Shown in pieces: positions 21,972-33,774 of a stretch of 64,000 nucleotides of DNA. This DNA comes from Sistotremastrum niveocremeum HHB9708 (Eukaryota; Basidiomycota; Agaricomycetes; Sistotremastrales; Sistotremastraceae): contig KV419406.1 of NCBI GenBank assembly GCA_001630475.1, forward strand, positions 52,761-116,760, written 5' to 3'. Under the pieces are notes generated by a model. It did no database searches. It saw only the letters and a list, made by a program, of their open reading frames with translations, and was not told where the DNA came from. The stretch's first letter is position 1; every line of letters begins with the position of its first letter. A program made the position numbers and the translations under genes.

Positions 21972-22270
21972 TAAGGATAGCAACGAGTATATACTTGTGG
22001 ACTCAGGTACCTGTGCGCAGGTACCTGCGGTTTTTTTTCAGGCCTTGGACTTGTATCTGCCTCTGATTTTGGGCCAAAATGCTGGACTCGTACTCAGGTA
22101 CCCGCGAGTCCCTCTGCCAAAAAACACAGGTACCTGCCTACGGGTACCTGTATTTTCAATTTTTTTCCCAGAGCGGGCCGTATCTGGACTCGTCTTTGCT
22201 TAGTAAGCAGGTACCTGTACTTGAGTACCCACGAGTACCTGTATTTTTGCGGTATTCGTTGCTATCCCTA
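21972..22270. mobile_element. Nested hAT-type MITE, 299 bp
   Basis: The left end TAAGGATAGCAACGAGTA pairs with the right end (reverse complement TAGGGATAGCAACGAATA). The 8-bp duplication acctggag lies at 21964-21971 and 22271-22278. The inside is full of the palindrome aggtacct in repeated copies (for example near 22005, 22018, 22132 and 22210). It is inserted in the 21785-23380 element. Confidence 0.9.
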
Positions 22271-22323
22271 ACCTGGAGGGTATTTTGGGTCCCAAATGGG
22301 GGTTTATAATGACATATCTGGTG

Positions 22324-23105
22324 TACTGTGCGCCAACAAACTAGTGTCCCAGTCACGTGTCACACGACCTCTCGGTGGGACACTAAAAAGTGTCCCGTCA
22401 CATGTCACATAGATTTTTGGGACACTTTTTATATAAAAGAAATTTTCAAAACTCATTTTTTCGCTCAGAAAAGCTGTTTGGGACACATTTTTTCTTTTGG
22501 TCACACCAAAATTTTCGGCTTGGGACAGTGGGACACTCGGTTCATTTTTGTCACACGTCACAGGGCCTGGGATAAGGATGTTACGTGGGTTTTGGGTACC
22601 TGGGTACCCGCTGTGGGTACCCGAGATGCCAAGGTACCCGTCATCACGGGTAACCCAAGCCAATTACCCAATGGGTATGGGTCAAGCACCTGGAGACCTC
22701 GGGTACCCGGCACAGGTGATTGGCTCATAGGATTGGCCAAGGCTCCAGACAGACCATCTGGTTAGTGACCCAGATGAAGAGTCCAATGAAGACAGAGTAC
22801 AAGGCAGTGATGATAAAGAAGACTCTGAGCACTCCAAGACATTTTTATGGTTATTTTATATTAGTCCTATTGTATGTACCTTTAGAATACCCAGGTACCT
22901 TTGCAGGTACCTGTGAAATACCTGGGTACCAATCACCTGAGGGTTACCCAATACCCGTCTGGTATACCTGTGGGTATCAGGTACCTGAAGTGGAATACCC
23001 AATGGGTCAGGGTCAAGGTTTTGAGAATATTTCAGGTACCCATTACCCGCTGGTATACCCACATAACATCCTTAGCCTGGGACACTTGTTTGTTGGCGCA
23101 CAGTA
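22324..23105. mobile_element. Second nested inverted-repeat element, itself interrupted
   Basis: The left TACTGTGCGCCAACAAACTA and right (reverse complement TACTGTGCGCCAACAAACAA) ends form inverted repeats of about 29 bp, continuing as GTGTCCCAG. The inner body repeats gggacac / gtgtccc and gtcacatgtcac. With the 502-bp insertion removed it is about 270 bp long. Flanks show no clean 8-bp duplication. The ends could be read as flanked by TA, as in Tc1/mariner elements, or an eroded hAT duplication (tatctggt/tattggt). Confidence 0.75.
22573..23074. mobile_element. Innermost hAT-type MITE, 502 bp
   Basis: The left end TAAGGATGTTACGTGGG pairs with the right end (reverse complement TAAGGATGTTATGTGGG). 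The 8-bp duplication gcctggga is exact on both sides (22565-22572 and 23075-23082). The body is filled with gggtaccc / aggtacct motifs. It sits inside the 22324-23105 element, giving three levels of nesting. Confidence 0.9.
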
Positions 23106-23399
23106 TATTGGTCTCTATATGCATGTACCACATCATATGAGGTGTATATACAGTATATATAATATCATAATGATTAAAATATTGATAAAAGACCAGTTGT
23201 GACTGGAAAAAGTGGCCATGACCGGTTGCGCAACTGGTCGCAGCCGTGACCGGTCGCCGGACCGCAACCGCAGTCGCAGTTGCCAGTCACACAAAATTTT
23301 GGATGGCAACCGGACCGGCAGTTGCCAGCCACACCCTCCGGGGGTCAAAAGTCCAGTCGTGACTGGACCTCAGAACACTATTACAGGGCGTCGTTACAT

Positions 23400-23990
23400 G
23401 TAGCAATATCATTTCATTTGAGCAACATTGAGGGCGCAAGGTATAGACGCAACAGCCATCATGCAAAAGACGGCACACGCTATCTCATATCCAGTTCAAG
23501 ACTGTATTGCACGATTACGGGTCCATAATATTTGGCGGTCAAGTCTCAAGGTCGTGGACGGGAGATCTTACGAAGTAACATACACCAATGTCTATTCAAA
23601 TCAATCGTGGAGCTCTCAACTATGTTGGCCAAGAGCTTCCATACGATGTCCACAGGAGAACATGGGAGATCAGGCAACTCCGCAACTTCGGGAAGAGCAT
23701 CACTGGAAAAGGGAGTTGAACAAAGTCAAAGGAAGAATTCGAAGAAATCGTTGTATAGGCGAGTCTCACATTGTGTTACAGAAAACGTCGGGTAATTGTC
23801 CACACACCTTGGGCTCCGTTCCTGAACCTATCAACGTTCGTTTTCCCGATGGTGGCTTCCCTCGATGTCACTCAAAGAGATAGTGTACGCATAAATGAGT
23901 ATCTTCAAGATGAAGATCTCGGAGTGAGAGATCACGCGACATATTTAGAGAAATATGAGTATACCAATGAGATGACAAAGTGAAACGACT
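23400..23990 (+). other. Possible fragment of a broken gene
   Basis: Overlapping ORFs in all three plus frames carry pieces that look coding: SIQINRGALNYVGQELPYDV near 23590, KNSKKSLYRRVSHCV near 23740, and VASLDVTQRDSVRINEYLQD near 23860. They do not join without frame changes, and no family is recognised. Confidence 0.25.
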
Positions 23991-24005
23991 CACGGCATAA
24001 ACGAG

Positions 24006-25301
24006 AAGACTCTCGGTGACTCCCTCTCGAAAGGAGGAGAGGAGAACCCAAACCGAACAGCAGGTGACTGCTGCTCGACCGCTCCGATACGAACTGCTCT
24101 AACTTCCTTGCGGCGTACGGCAGAACAATGGGAGACCCCACTCAGCACAGCTCTCCGACATCAGGGCGACCCGCTGCCTAGCGCACCCGCAGGTGGGCTC
24201 GGCGAAAGCGGCCGTTGAGCTTATCACTCGCGAACCCAGTCGGTGTCGTTCGTATGAACGACGTGGCTCACACAGGACAACGAGAACGCTGTCTTGTGAG
24301 AGAGTGGGGGGGATGAGAGGATGAGGATTCATGCTCCGCAAAAATTGGCGGCGAGATATAGAACTTTTCGTGTTTGGTCGTCCCACAACAAACGTGATGT
24401 ATCCGGATTCCAGTGGTAGACTGAAAGAGAGACCCAAATCGAGCTCATGCAGTACAGACGCGTTATTCCCTCTGGAAAGTCGCAAGCTTGAGTTTCGAGG
24501 CCAACTTGAAGGGGCGCAAGTGACGGTAGCGAAAGCAGNNNNNNNNNNNNNNNNNNNNNNNNNNNNNNNNNNNNNNNNNNNNNNNNNNNNNNNNNNNNNN
24601 NNNNNNNNNNNNNNNNNNNNNNNNNNNNNNNNNNNNNNNNNNNNNNNNNNNNNNNNNNNNNNNNNNNNNNNNNNNNNNNNNNNNNNNNNNNNNNNNNNNN
24701 NNNNNNNNNNNNNNNNNNNNNNNNNNNNNNNNNNNNNNNNNNNNNNNNNNNNNNNNNNNNNNNNNNNNCTGCTTTCGCTACCGTCACTTGCGCCCCTTCA
24801 AGTTGGCCTCGAAACTCAAGCTTGCGACTTTCCAGAGGGAATAACGCGTCTGTACTGCATGAGCTCAATTTGGGTCTCTCTTTCAGTCTACCACTGGAAT
24901 CCGGATACATCACGTTTGTTGTGGGACGACCAAACACGAAAAGTTCTATATCTCGCCGCCAATTTTTGCGGAGCATGAATCCTCATCCTCTCATCCCCCC
25001 CACTCTCTCACAAGACAGCGTTCTCGTTGTCCTGTGTGAGCCACGTCGTTCATACGAACGACACCGACTGGGTTCGCGAGTGATAAGCTCAACGGCCGCT
25101 TTCGCCGAGCCCACCTGCGGGTGCGCTAGGCAGCGGGTCGCCCTGATGTCGGAGAGCTGTGCTGAGTGGGGTCTCCCATTGTTCTGCCGTACGCCGCAAG
25201 GAAGTTAGAGCAGTTCGTATCGGAGCGGTCGAGCAGCAGTCACCTGCTGTTCGGTTTGGGTTCTCCTCTCCTCCTTTCGAGAGGGAGTCACCGAGAGTCT
25301 T
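24006..25301. repeat. 533-bp near-perfect inverted repeat centred on a sequence gap
   Basis: 24006-24538 and 24769-25301 are reverse complements without any length difference. I found one mismatch (24440 against 24867). Outside 24006/25301 the symmetry continues for about 50 bp but drops to roughly 75-80%. The centre is 230 Ns. Reading frames inside the arms (for example 24099-24485 minus and its mirror 24822-25208 plus) are therefore duplicated. No transposase or recognisable protein is encoded. It is either a fold-back/palindromic element or an assembly product. Confidence 0.85.
24539..24768. other. Assembly gap (230 N)
   Basis: The run of Ns lies exactly at the symmetry centre of the inverted repeat. 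The flanks are gcgaaagcag and ctgctttcgc. Confidence 1.
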
Positions 25302-25716
25302 TCCGTCTATGCCGTACGTCTTTTTCACCCTGTCATGTCATTCTATACTCATGCCTTGTTATCCTATATCTACCGCTTTGTGATCGCCTATACGATCATT
25401 TGTTTATCTTTCGAGACACCCAGTGTCTTCCCTGCATCTATCACACGAACGCCAAACCAGGTTGAACATATTCTGTGAGTGCTTACGTCTGCCGAGAAGA
25501 TTCCTCAGCACTAACTAGCAGTTGTTGAGACAGATCTGACTTTGCGAAGAGCGAGAGCCAAACTTCGTGGGCAAAAACAGTTGATTATACTATGTGTACA
25601 TTGTAGAAGCAGTCAAATACGATCGGAGAGACATGACAGATAATAGCACAATAATGATAGCAAATTGCAACGAAAGCGATGAGCTAACCGACGACGACCA
25701 GAATGAAACGACCATA

Positions 25717-28700
25717 TTACTCAAGTTCCCCACCAAAGATGGGTTCGGCCTCAACCCCGTCTTCTTGCCAAAGTTCAATAAACTGTTTTTATAATGAGCA
25801 TTTGGGTTGGACAAGTATGTGAAGCATGACCTTGTCTCTCTGAGCTTGAATGTCGGATTGATTGATCATTGGGCTGGTGGCAAAGGGCATTCGCGACCAA
25901 GTGATTGGATCTGCTTTCCTCTTTGTCGCGGGCTTATCCCCCAAAGCGCTACGCTTGTTCGGAACCCACTTCAAGCATTTACTGATAATACGCGTGAGTA
26001 TGTAGCATAGGCCCAACCGGAAATGCAAATACTCCTCTGGTAGGCCGTACAGAATCTTCAAATGCGCCTTGAGAATTAGGACGATACCAACGAGGATAGA
26101 GGCTTTGGCCATAGCGATGTCGAGAGAAGAGGCGGAGGATTGTGCAGAGGAATGAGCAGTGGCGGCAGCATTATTTTCTTGATTTATAGGAGACTCGGTG
26201 GGGTTTGGACCCTCCGGTACAGTGGATAGCTAAGTTTTGGAGATGACTCAATAGAATGACCACAATTTGAGCAACACTCACTTGACTAGACGAGAGGACG
26301 TCTGCGACTGGGACGTATGTATCATATATCTGGGTACCTGCTACAGAGAGCACCGAAGTAAGATGGCGGATTACGGTAAGGACTTCTTCAAGTGTCTTGT
26401 AGTCTAACGCAGCGACGTTTTCCGCCATATATCGAGCAAAATCAATGTCGTCCTGATGACCGCATGATTTAGCTCGGACATGCAACTCAGAATATTCTGG
26501 AGCGGACCTGAGAAGCCTCGACAAGTGGAAACACGATGTCGAACGATCGGACAATAGCCTTCAAGAAATCTTGGCGAGAAGCTCGCTTTTCACGAACGAG
26601 AGAATACCATGGGTGAAGGAGTGCGGTGACCTCAGGAGCGCAGCGATACCCTGCAAAGGCGTAAGCGGTGGCATGGACCCAGGATTTAAGCTAACCTTGC
26701 ACTATGTTCTGGCACATCTTCCGTTGATACTGGAAGGATGCGCGGCAAGACTCGAGGAAACGGGTATTAATCAGGGTTGCATGTTTGCCATGCAAGAGTG
26801 AGTGGAGTGATATGGCTCTATTTGACATCACTGAATTGTCGCTACTCTCGAGTGCGATGATCACAGGCATGCACTAGAGGGAGTGGGATGAATGACAGTT
26901 GAGCGATCGAGAGGAACGAGCGACAGACCTGGAGAGGATGTGCAAGTCCTTGCTTCACGATGAATCCCATAATCTCAAAAGCTGGAGCTTGGATTGACGG
27001 GTGAACCGATAACGCAGATTCCAAAATCTGCGAGATGTAGCGCTGCATGATTGCAGAGCTCACCCTGGATATCCGGCAATGAGAGCAATGAAGTTGAGAC
27101 AGTGAATTAACACACCCTGAATCGGCGAAGTCATTCGAGCTACCGATGAGCTCTCCCATGTTAACTTCCCCAGAAGCAGCTTTCTTCTTCGCTCCTGACG
27201 CTACGGATAACGTGAGATCGACCGTCCGATGCAAACTTAGGCTGCTATACCTTTTTCATGAGCTACATGTTTTGCAGATTCTGCAACGAGGAATGCTTGG
27301 ATGATCTTGAGCAGTTGACTTTGCGATTCGACGTCGGAGGAGTGGAAGACGCCATCCATGATGACAGACGACTCATCCAGAGTCATCAAATTGGGGTACC
27401 CCTTGAACAGAAACCCTGGCACCGACTTTAATTCCACTACTTGCTGAGCAGACCTCCACATACCAAGGCATTGCAGCAATCCCTTTCTCATCGTCGACTC
27501 ACGAAGCTTGTTGTACAGCATGACCAGGATATTGTAGACATGCTGAGCAATCGATGTCTGCGGACGTTTCTAGTGACATGCCTGATAGCTTCATGAAACA
27601 TCATACCGATGTTATTTGATTCAACTCCGAGGCGTACGCTAATGAGTAATTTGGGTGAGGGAAGCAGGGGTGTGACCAGCGAAGCAGCTCACTTTGGTTT
27701 TCTTCTCGCAGCTTGTCGAAGTCACAATGCTCGCAGAGCAGCGATGTAATGGAGATGACCATGTACAAGACTCGAGACGTCGCAGGCACCTTCATTTCCT
27801 CAGGAGTCAACTTCACGATTCCCCTCAGACGACCTACAGTCTATCAGACATCAATGATATCACCAGCAAAACTCAATCACCTAAACATGACTTGAGCAAC
27901 CCCACGAGGCTTTTGTAGTCGTGCGACAGATATTGGATGGTCGCGCAATAACATGCCACTGCTTCTCGGAGGCCCTGCGTTTAATCAGCGAAATGATCAA
28001 GAAGATATCGGTGCTGAACGTACTCCAAATCCTCCCGCTGCCGACGGTTTGAGGACCATAGGTTGCAAAGCTTGTTGGAGATCGGCAGCAAATTTAGTCG
28101 CCGTCCTAGGCATCCTTGGGATACAGACACGGAATATCTTCAGCAAGTAGTCCGCGAGAATGATCTCCTCGCTCTACGCATCGTTAGCGAGAACTCAGTG
28201 CACCATCAGATACTACATACGGTGGAGGCATTCTTCAAATACGGAATGAGCGTGGTGGCTTTGCTTCCAGAGATGATTGCCGGGTATGCAGAGGAGAATA
28301 CATATATGGTCTTGATACTTGCCACAATGTTCTTCGAAGCCGTCAGTACACTTTCGATGATATGCCTAAGGTCACTGCACCTGTCCCGCAGATTCATTGG
28401 CATCGACCAGACTATCGATGAGGAAGTCACAAATTTCGGTGTACTGCTTTTGAATCCCAACAGGCTCCTTGCCGTCTTTCTCGGTAATGATCTTGTGTAG
28501 GAGATCTTCAAGAGTGGGCCGATCTTGAAATTCTCCAATCATCTTGACAATGACAGAAACCTTGGCAGCGAGACGACTATTGCTATCAAAGCCATACTCA
28601 GCCGTGCGCGAATTTCGAGCTTCGAGATTTTCAGCGGTGCTGGTAAACCACAGTTCTTCGATCGTCTTAATCGCCAAGTCCTGATTTGGTTCAGTAGCTG

Positions 28701-31700
28701 AGCGACACAATATGCCTTAATCGAACCTTCACGTTATCATCTTCATCGTGTATGCGCATCGTAAGACGAGTGATTACATCAACGCGACGATCCACATCCT
28801 GTGTGATTTCATAGAAGGTTTTCAACAGTCGGACAACCCGCTTCCGAACGCTGAGACCAGTATCCTAGAGAGCCGTTGAGCGAGAGCACGAGCGCGAGAG
28901 ATGGAATCGACTGACGGCGATGCGATCGGCAATTCTAGCATAGTAGTCGTCTGCTAGCTCGGGAATCTGCTGCACATACTTCCCGATCAATTCGACGGCT
29001 GCGTCGCGTACCTGAGGCGAATTATCAAGGAGATGGTGCTCGATTGCGGTCCGTACTTTCGACTGATCTCAAACTCAGCAAATGCCAGATAGCGCAAGAG
29101 AGAAGAGGAGTGCGCTTACATTGCGGAGTATTTGAGGATCACTTGTGACGATCTGACCAAGCGCCCGTAAGGCTTTGGTACGCATTGTAACAGCGCTAGC
29201 GTCCGATGCCACAATGACGACACTCAAAGCCGGGTCGGCGATACTTTTGATATTCTGCCAGACACCAAGGTGTTCTGCGAGACGATCTATATGAGAGACC
29301 TCTCGAAGAGAATTCCTGATTGCGACTTGAGTTGAGAGCAAGCAACAGGATGGAACTATTCACCCCTCGAATACATCAGCTGAACTGTCTTTCCAAACAC
29401 TCTGGAGCGCCGTCTTCAGAGTTCGTACAAGCTCCGGGTTGTTTCTCGAACGCCTCCCTTCATCCTCGTCTTCGTCATGCGACTGATAAAGCTTGAGAGC
29501 GGAGGCTAAGCGCTGACCCCACTGCACTGCCGTCAATTCTCGGGCAGTCTGCAGCATATCAGTCAGTAAGGTCGTCCTTCAAAGTGAAGCCTCACAAACC
29601 TCGTATATCTGATCCTCCGAAGTTCTTTTCGCTAAATGAAGAATTATTTCCTGGTGCTCGTGGGCGAAGAGCTTGAGGGGTTCGATGTTTCCTTCGGATA
29701 AAACCTACACCATGTTATTGATCACTCGACAACGTAGGAACACCGGTTATACCTCATCCCATGTTTTGGTTACGGGGGACAATGTCGGAACGTTCGATTC
29801 TCGGCTGGCTTGCTTGGCTTTGACAAGTGACGAACGAAGCTTGGCAGTAATGACCCCAAGGTGATCAAGAGCCAGAGATTTCAGCGCGTTAGCATCTGCC
29901 GTGGCTTTGTTGTCATCGAGACATGAGATCTACACTTCCGTCAAAAATCTGAGAAACCCCGCGATGATACGATGACTTGCCATGAAACGTGCAATCATAT
30001 TGAGAACCAAGCTCGCGGCAGGCCACTCTGGCCAGTGTAATACAACCAGCAAGTCAGAGATGAGATTGTCCAAAATAATCCGGTATTCTGCGTCGTTTGA
30101 TGACTTGGTAGCCTTCCCTTTTCCAGATCTGCGGTTCTCGCTTGAGCCAAGCAGTGGTACGGTAGACTTTCGACTGACCGTTTGGTTAAAAATGTAATGA
30201 TGGTACGTGCAGCTTTGGTAGCCGGTTCCAAGCCGGTGGCATAGAGCTGGAGTTCTTGGTAGTCACGCTCGGTGGGCCCAGACGGTTGCTCCTCTTGATT
30301 GTCTGGTTGATGATTCAGAACGAAACTCTGTTCGCGTTCGCTAGCTAGTCTCTGGATTTGAACTCGGACATCGTGGGCGGATGTCTGCACGAGCTGTAAT
30401 AGAAGAGCTGAGACCGTATGTATCGAGTGACCGTTTCGAAGTCTACGCGAAGTCAGCACCGCGAACTCTGAATAAACCTGAAATGATTATTCACTTGAAC
30501 TGCCCGGCCATTTGTTTGACGTCCGGAAGGCGAATGAGAGAGGTCAGAATCTCTTCGATGATCCAGGAGCGCTGCTCTTCGTGGGAGGCAAAGATCTAAC
30601 AGTCTCGTGCTAAGCGTCACATTTTCTCTATCGGATTTAGAGGACGTACATTCCGAATGAGTACCAAAGCTTCCAGACGCAAGCCTTTCATGGAAGTCTT
30701 CCGGCCGGCTGCCTCGTCCGAAGTGGAGAATACAACTCTGTTTGACTTCGATTTGGCGCTTTTCTTGCCAACTGTATTTTGTGATTCCATTACGAAGAAA
30801 GGTCCGATAGCGACGTATACAGTCTGAATGACGATAGAATCTGACATCGAGACAGAAACGTCTGCACCAAAAAGTTTGTTGATCCGAGTGATGACGCTGC
30901 AAGCGACGGTGAACAGCTCGTCAATCGTTCCTCGAACAGATTGAATTTCCGAGGCGGAAGATGTTAACACGGACGTTAGGATGGGGGATGGCTTCGTATG
31001 TAGAGAGGAGAATGATTCCACAAAAGGGTAGATGACAAGCGTCAGTGCAGTTTTCGTTGTCGACAGACAGGATGTTATGAGTTCTTCGGAGTAAAGCTGA
31101 AGAACATAAGCAGAGTAAAATCGCGAAGGCATTGACACGCACCTGTTTTTGGAGATTGTCACTTGTTAAGAGCGCAATACAGCATTCCGAAGCCAGAAGT
31201 GCCTCCTTGAGAACCTCTAGATCGACGCTCATGCGATCGATCTCCTCCGCCGAGACTTCTTGTGCGGAAGGGACAACATCTTCTGGAGGAGCGCCTTCAA
31301 CCGGAGACGAACGAGCATTGTTTCCTGCCTTCGAGCCCTGCTTTCCTTGCGCATTCGCCGCAGCTTGCCCAAAAGGGTCCAAATCTTCTCCGGCCTTTAC
31401 ACTTCTCTCCAAGATCTTCATAATTCGAGACAGGATGCCAAACTCCAAATCACCGGTTCCACCGCTCCCCACAGGAAGAGGTGTGGGACCAGACCTCATC
31501 TTCTTCCTTGATCGGGCTATCTTTGACACCAGTTTCTCGAATTTTGCCATCGTCATGACGCTCAAACGGGCTCTCGTCCAGTCGTCAGTTAATTTGGAGA
31601 AGAAATCGCTCTCGTGAGATCCAGAAGAGGGGTCTATGGAGTCTTCGGCCTCGAAAATGTCTTCTAATAATGTACTGAGTTTCTCTAGATGACCTGACGT

Positions 31701-32885
31701 GATGTTAAGCACTCGAAAAGCAAGCAAAGCATCATAGAACCTACTTCGATCATCACGGCGCCCAGTCGAACTCTTCGAGCTAAAACCCAGCTGCGGCGTC
31801 TCAACGAAGCCATAACCGCCCAAATCGCTGTCTGGAGCGCGACCAGACCGAGACGTGGTGGGCGTTTTGAACAACGACCGTGGACTGGGGAGTTCGACAC
31901 AGAGCATTTTCAGACTCTGGTTCGTGGACCTCAATGTACTAGAGGTAGCAGCCGTGCTCGGGGTCTGTGGAGGCGTATCGGGCTCATGGGACGCGGTCCG
32001 CTTGATGGATGGAGATTGCAAAGTCGTGTCTGGTTTTCTCTTACGAGGTGTCACAGTTTGATGCGAAGACACAGACCGCAACAAAGGGTCGGGACTGGAA
32101 GTCGGTGGCCCCATGGGTGTATGCGGGGTGTTGATGCTTTCTTGAGAGCTCAAGCCAGATCTAGACGACGCAGGAGTGCTCTGCACGCTTTTGATCAGGT
32201 CTGAGTTCGTCCGGTTGATGAAATCGTTGAAAAAGAGTTCAGAATCTGTTCTCGATGGGATATGGCTTGTAGTGGTGGGGGAGAGAACGCCAGGAAAAGG
32301 GACGAAAGGCGCTTGGTACACGGTGGCAAGATCTTGCATGACGGCGCGGGCAAAAGGGGGAGTAGCGAATGAATCATGAATCGGTGTCCTCCATGACATG
32401 TTTTGCGAGAAGTTTTGTTTCAAATCGACACTGGAGAGATATTATTCATGTAGGTAGATTTCGCAAACTGAACACACTCACCCTGCTTCCTCAGCCAATA
32501 GATTGAACGCGTTCATGCGCTGATTCTGCCACCATTCCACCTGTCTGGGATCCTCTGGGACATGCGACGAACCTAATAGACTCATTGCCTCGTCGTACTC
32601 AGGTCCTAGTGCGGGAGTGGCACCGTATAAGTGGGCTGAAGTCTCGGCTGTGGATGTCAAATCTCCAAGATGTCTGGAAACTAAAGGCGTCCGTCGGTAA
32701 ACCGTTCACAAATCGCGCGAAAGAGCAGACGCACCATGGGACGTAGGAGTCGCAGAAGCAAAGGGGTAAACACCTAGAAGCCGATGGGCTTCATTCACGA
32801 TCGAGTGAGCGGGATGCGATTGATCATAAGAGCCTTCAGACGATCCCGGTGCTATGCCCTGAAAATATCCATCGTTGTTCTGCAT
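25717..32885 (-). CDS. SCC2: Sister chromatid cohesion protein 2 (SCC2/Mis4/NIPBL), cohesin loader
   Basis: This is the largest gene of the window, about 7.2 kb with many short introns, from [18 protein letters not shown] at 32885 to the TAA at 25717 (last exon [20 protein letters not shown]). The N-terminal 400 residues are Ser/Thr/Pro-rich, as in other fungal Scc2 proteins. Then comes a helical HEAT-repeat region. Landmarks are [16 protein letters not shown] (about 31180), [19 protein letters not shown] (about 29170), [20 protein letters not shown] (about 28660), [18 protein letters not shown] (about 27430), and near the end [20 protein letters not shown] followed by [16 protein letters not shown]-like sequence. 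Scc2 works with Scc4 to load cohesin onto chromosomes and stimulates its ATPase. The frames look intact. A part of the 3' third (26275-27235) has a decayed duplicate at 13990-15575. Exon boundaries were not all resolved; the predicted length is about 1,900 residues. Confidence 0.9.
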
Positions 32886-33774
32886 TGGACCTCAGACTTC
32901 CTCGAAGGGCTGCAAGTTTGAGTCTGAGAGGAGCGGTAGAATCCAGGTCGAAGTGGATGTGGATTTTTCGTAAGGTGAAGTGTCACACAAGACGTACTGA
33001 TTGCACAGAAAATGCTTCAGGAGCTCCTAAAGCTGAACTTCGGTGCGAGACAAACGTACGCCCAAGGCAGATCGCTCCTGCACCACAGCGACAATTAAAA
33101 TCAACGGGGAACACGTTTTCAGCCACAGCAGTCTAACCTTTCAGGCCTAGAGCCCTGATGAGAGCGTGCAGTGAACGAGAGACAGCGAAAGTAAGAGTGT
33201 AGTCCAGGGCCCAGGAGGTTCGAAGGCTTGAAAGGCTTGATTATGTAAGCTAATCTAACTTGTTAACTTGCGGGGAAGCCTCTGGACATGCCACTGCCAG
33301 ATGGCAGGTCGAGTGACCTGCCTTGGTCGATCGAAGCTCGACGAGGTATTAGTAGTATTAGCTCAACGCTTTCCACCGTTGAAATCTCGAGTCTGCCGAG
33401 AGGAGATTATTATGACTTTGATTTTAGCATAACGCCCGTGTCCGTTAGCTTCGAATTCATCTGATAGCCTATGGCTTGCCTAAACGTCTCCCAAATGTGC
33501 AATAGATAAAATTTTGATGTCTTGTAGGCGGGCAAGCATTTTTGCAGAATGGGATCGCGTCTGCCTTCAGAATGCCTCCGTCACTCAGATTGCGAGACTA
33601 ATGGTGACAAGATATGAGCGCTCATATGAGCTCTAATGACTCAAAGGGCTGGGTCAGCGATCCTCCGGTGTATTGATGATCACAATGGACTGCTTTCAAC
33701 CCTAGCCATATGCATGAATTAGATGAAGACATGTGTATACATGCGGAAGAAAGATGCAAAGGAAGAGGAAAAGA
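32886..33774. other. Intergenic between SCC2 and RPL25
   Basis: It contains the SCC2 promoter side and the RPL25 3' flank. No ORF above about 95 codons, no repeat and no RNA gene was recognised. Confidence 0.5.

Larger units (their letters stand above)
21785..23380. mobile_element. Outer hAT-type element carrying nested elements, 1596 bp
   Basis: The left end TAGTGTTCCAAGGTCCAG pairs with the right end (reverse complement TAGTGTTCTGAGGTCCAG). The 8-bp repeat ttacaggg flanks it at 21777-21784 and 23381-23388. The subterminal regions, about 21790-21950 and 23195-23370, are made of the motif gaccgg / gcaaccgg in both orientations. Without the insertions it would be about 500 bp, so it is non-autonomous. 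Confidence 0.9.

Noticed and set aside
22324-23105. An 8-bp hAT target duplication for this element
   Set aside because: The flanks (ending atctggtg and beginning tattggtc) do not match exactly, so I report the element without a confirmed duplication.
24329-24978. Mirror-image 215-codon ORFs running through the N gap on both strands
   Set aside because: They are created by the inverted repeat and the Ns; no real reading frame crosses the gap.
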